Below, one piece after another: positions 61,709 through 64,000 of a stretch of 64,000 nt of DNA. A program made the position numbers and the translations under genes. The stretch covers positions 682,001 through 746,000 of the forward strand of contig VTFK01000207.1 of the NCBI GenBank assembly GCA_009617715.1, given 5' to 3'. Each line of letters begins with the position of its first letter. The stretch's first letter is position 1. The DNA comes from Plectrocnemia conspersa. Its lineage: Eukaryota; Arthropoda; Insecta; Trichoptera; Polycentropodidae. The notes under the pieces are model-generated. The model was not told the DNA's origin and made no database searches. It saw nothing but the letters and a program-made list of their open reading frames with translations.

Positions 61709-61749
61709 AAAATCTTAATGACCTTTACAGCCTTTGTCATTAAGATTTT
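61709..61749. repeat. 14-bp perfect hairpin
   Basis: AAAATCTTAATGAC (61709-61722) pairs with GTCATTAAGATTTT (61736-61749); 13-nt loop. Confidence 0.9.
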
Positions 61750-61835
61750 TAGATAGATTTCTTAAAAAAATACTAATTAATTAATGTGTAGAATTTAATT
61801 ATATTTGAGAAAACGATACTGCCATAGTTTTTATC

Positions 61836-61868
61836 ATGTCGACATATTTTCTAAAAATATGTCGACAT
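61836..61868. repeat. 15-bp perfect hairpin
   Basis: ATGTCGACATATTTT-CTA-AAAATATGTCGACAT: near-palindrome with a 3-nt loop. Each arm holds the palindrome GTCGAC. Confidence 0.9.
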
Positions 61869-62108
61869 TAAATAGCTTGATTAAAATAGCGACGATTCAA
61901 AAAATTAAAAAAATCATAACTCTATTTAAAAAAAATTGAAATAACCGTTCGGGTTTTTTTAATTACTAGTACTGTCATTTTCTTTGAAAAATAGAATATA
62001 AGGCGGTATACCCCATCAAAATAATGCTATTTGTTTGACACGTGGACTTTTAATAATAATAATCCGCTCATGCAAGGTCTTCCAGGAATCCGATGAATGT
62101 TTTTTAAT

Positions 62109-62146
62109 GCAGTGTGAGCGACATAACTAAATGTCTCTCACACTGC
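62109..62146. repeat. 16-bp hairpin, one mismatch
   Basis: GCAGTGTGAGCGACAT-AACTAA-ATGTCTCTCACACTGC. Only one mispair (C opposite T). GC-richer than its surroundings. Confidence 0.9.
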
Positions 62147-62209
62147 GACTATTTATAAATAAAAAATAATAGGTCATAAAGTGCTTTCATTTTCGCTCAT
62201 TGACAGAGA

Positions 62210-62760
62210 CTAGTGCTCAAAGGCTACTTGCTAATTAGAACACAGAATGTCCGATATAATCGAATCATCGAGCCTAATAATTCGAATTACCAGCTCGGTA
62301 GCGCGTCATATGCTACGTCAATCAAAGCAACCCAGAAGCTAGATCCAGAAATTTAATGACTTGACATGGGGCATAAAAATAAAGTACCCAGGAACTAGAT
62401 CTAGGAACTAATGCGGATTACGACGAGACAGTAACCGTGACGGAGCATCAGCGGCAGATGCATCCGAGATGTCAGATGTTGGATTTAATTAAACGAGAAA
62501 TTCCTAGACGCTCCGTTTGATTGACACCGCCCGCTGCATTTGCGCACAAGCCGAGTGGGGAGGTATCCCAGCTGCAATAATGCGCAATTAAATGCGCCGA
62601 TGAAAACCTGCGTATCAATTTCACGCTCGCTCTGGCCGCATCAAACCATACGACTACTCAGTGGATTAACCAATCCGTGGATTCACACAAGCGGAACCGG
62701 AACCGTCTCGCGAAATTGGATCGGCGGATCGATGACGTCACGATGACTGTGCACCAATCC
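62210..62760. other. GC-richer island, candidate enhancer
   Basis: About 550 bp with TGATTGACA (62518-62526, PBC/Meis-type), CAGCTG, GGAACCGGAACC and a full CRE TGACGTCA (62733-62740). A phrase CCCAGAAGCTAGATC recurs as CCCAGGAACTAGATC ~58 bp later (62330 and 62388). A 68-codon frame is unrecognisable. Confidence 0.45.
62733..62740. promoter_or_regulatory. CRE palindrome TGACGTCA
   Basis: Perfect CREB/ATF consensus at the right edge of an island. Binding is inferred only. Confidence 0.4.
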
Positions 62761-63339
62761 TAATAATAGGATTTTTAATATGCGCTTTTGGGGATTTAAT
62801 GTACAATTTTAATGAAACAGAAAAATAGAGAACAGTAGAAACTTTTTCATATTTTAAATTCTTCTCAAAGGGTATTGTAATATTTTACAATAGTGTCTCA
62901 AAAAGCGGCAAAAGTACCTCTAAGACTTACTTTTATGAAATTTAATGAATTAAAGAAAAATGTTTAAATTATAGATTATTATATTGCATGTGTTTCTTAT
63001 GATGCGCATAAATGAGAGCCTTGTGAAAGAAATGGACATCTTTCATCGCCATTTTCAATATCGATTTTAAAATTATTTCCTAGAAATCTTTAGAGTTTCA
63101 CTCGCTGTGTGAGATTTTCTTCTATGTAAACAGTTGCAGTTGCAGCCTGTTTTCATAAGCTGTGGCATTAAAATATTGTAAGAAATATTCATTGCATTAA
63201 ATAGTATAATACACACAATCATAATTAACGATTATTATATTATCATTGTAATTCGCAGTGAATTAGCTTGAATAAATTTATATAATGTACGCTTATTAAG
63301 GCTCTTTTAATCATGTAAAATAACTACAATGTTATGCAT
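62761..63339. other. AT-rich spacer
   Basis: Nothing supportable is seen. Confidence 0.5.
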
Positions 63340-63720
63340 CAAAGATTAAGCCTTTCACGCTTGCACGAATCTCCAACGCCACCTCACGTTTTCGATTTGC
63401 TTTGATTCACTAAATAATTCCCAAACTCTCATTTTGTCCTTATCGCTGATCTCACCATTACACCCACCACGAAAAATAATTGTTCCCACGAAACCTGTTC
63501 AAAAATGAATCTACCCGCCTCAATTTAAATCCGCTTAAGCCCCAAATCACTTTACCGTCGTGACAGATGACCACACGTGACAAGACAAGCTCGTTTCGGC
63601 TTCATTTGTCAGACAAGAGAAGGTTAATACAGATCGAAGCTTTTAATTATTTCAACTCGAGTGCAAAGTTAATAAATTATGTGAGACGTCGTCAGCTAAC
63701 ATTAACCATATTGTGGAGTA
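63340..63720. other. GC-richer island
   Basis: Mixed composition with CACCTCACG, TCACACG-like and TTTAATTATTT motifs. No reading frame. Confidence 0.4.
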
Positions 63721-64000
63721 TATATTGCAAACGGTTTGTTTAAATTAAACTGAAGTGTTGATTAGAGTGTGAATTTTCTCAAAGTTTAATTTGCTTAAAA
63801 GTGTGGCGCTATTGCGTGTTTCTGTCACTGAAACACAAACCACAAACACGCCAACGCAAAATATCTGCATTATGATTTTGCTAATATAAAACTAATTAGT
63901 TTTGCATGTTTTGGCGTAAGCAATTTTAAGCTACGATTTAATTAAGGAATTTTAACTTTAACAAATAAATACAAATCCGCCTACGAAGGATATTTAGAAT
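63721..64000. other. AT-rich spacer
   Basis: Near 63770-63860 the phrases AAAGTGTGGCG and AAACACAAACCACAAACACG recur as simple sequence. Nothing else. Confidence 0.45.

Larger units (their letters stand above)
61515..62209. other. Spacer with three strong hairpins
   Basis: AT-rich DNA after the LINE tail, containing the three inverted repeats listed separately and no reading frame of note. Confidence 0.5.

Noticed and set aside
1..64000. CRISPR arrays, bacterial genes, rRNA or integrated virus genes
   Set aside because: No regular spacer arrays, ribosome-binding-site operons, rRNA blocks or viral domains were seen on either strand.

Overview
The window is a gene-poor, very AT-rich stretch of an animal genome, most likely an insect. 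The evidence is decayed insect-type transposons (mariner, Tigger/pogo, a TTAA-site piggyBac-type MITE, jockey-like and other non-LTR retrotransposons), the absence of long reading frames, and short GC-richer islands in an AT-rich background. I see no complete host protein-coding gene, no rRNA or tRNA gene, no CRISPR and nothing bacterial. The order of insect cannot be told from the sequence.

Layout: 1-6.9 kb holds AT-rich DNA with four GC-richer islands. 7.35-9.95 kb is a nested repeat complex: two 340-bp direct repeats, an inverted copy of their first ~45 bp, and inside it a 1.23-kb Tigger element with terminal inverted repeats, TA target sites and the 3' half of a transposase gene. 12.2-12.7 kb is a jockey-type reverse transcriptase relic, and 13.7-13.9 kb a 209-bp piggyBac-type MITE. 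14-28 kb alternates islands and AT-rich spacers, including a row of three T-box-like sites (17.9 kb) and a nuclear-receptor DR4 (20.2 kb). 29.6-30.6 kb is a ~970-bp element whose two ends are inverted arrays of five ~15-bp units. 32.0-32.2 kb has a cluster of ACGTG sites. 33.9-35.9 kb is a reverse transcriptase relic split by ~1.5 kb of foreign DNA. 37.76 kb carries a near-perfect recursive-splicing site. 40-50 kb holds two copies of a dispersed repeat family and a mariner fragment. 51.6-52.1 kb has an unexplained 162-codon frame, 52.8-53.2 kb a second mariner fragment, and 60.2-61.5 kb a fairly young truncated LINE with its 3' tail. The window ends with hairpins and two more islands.

Interpretation: the simplest reading is that most of the window lies inside one very long intron, or an intergenic regulatory desert, of a plus-strand developmental gene. 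The islands would be candidate conserved non-coding elements or enhancers, and the site at 37,758/37,759 a ratchet point used to remove the intron in steps. This is inference. It rests on the splice motif, the lack of exons and the site clusters, and needs comparative alignment and RNA data.
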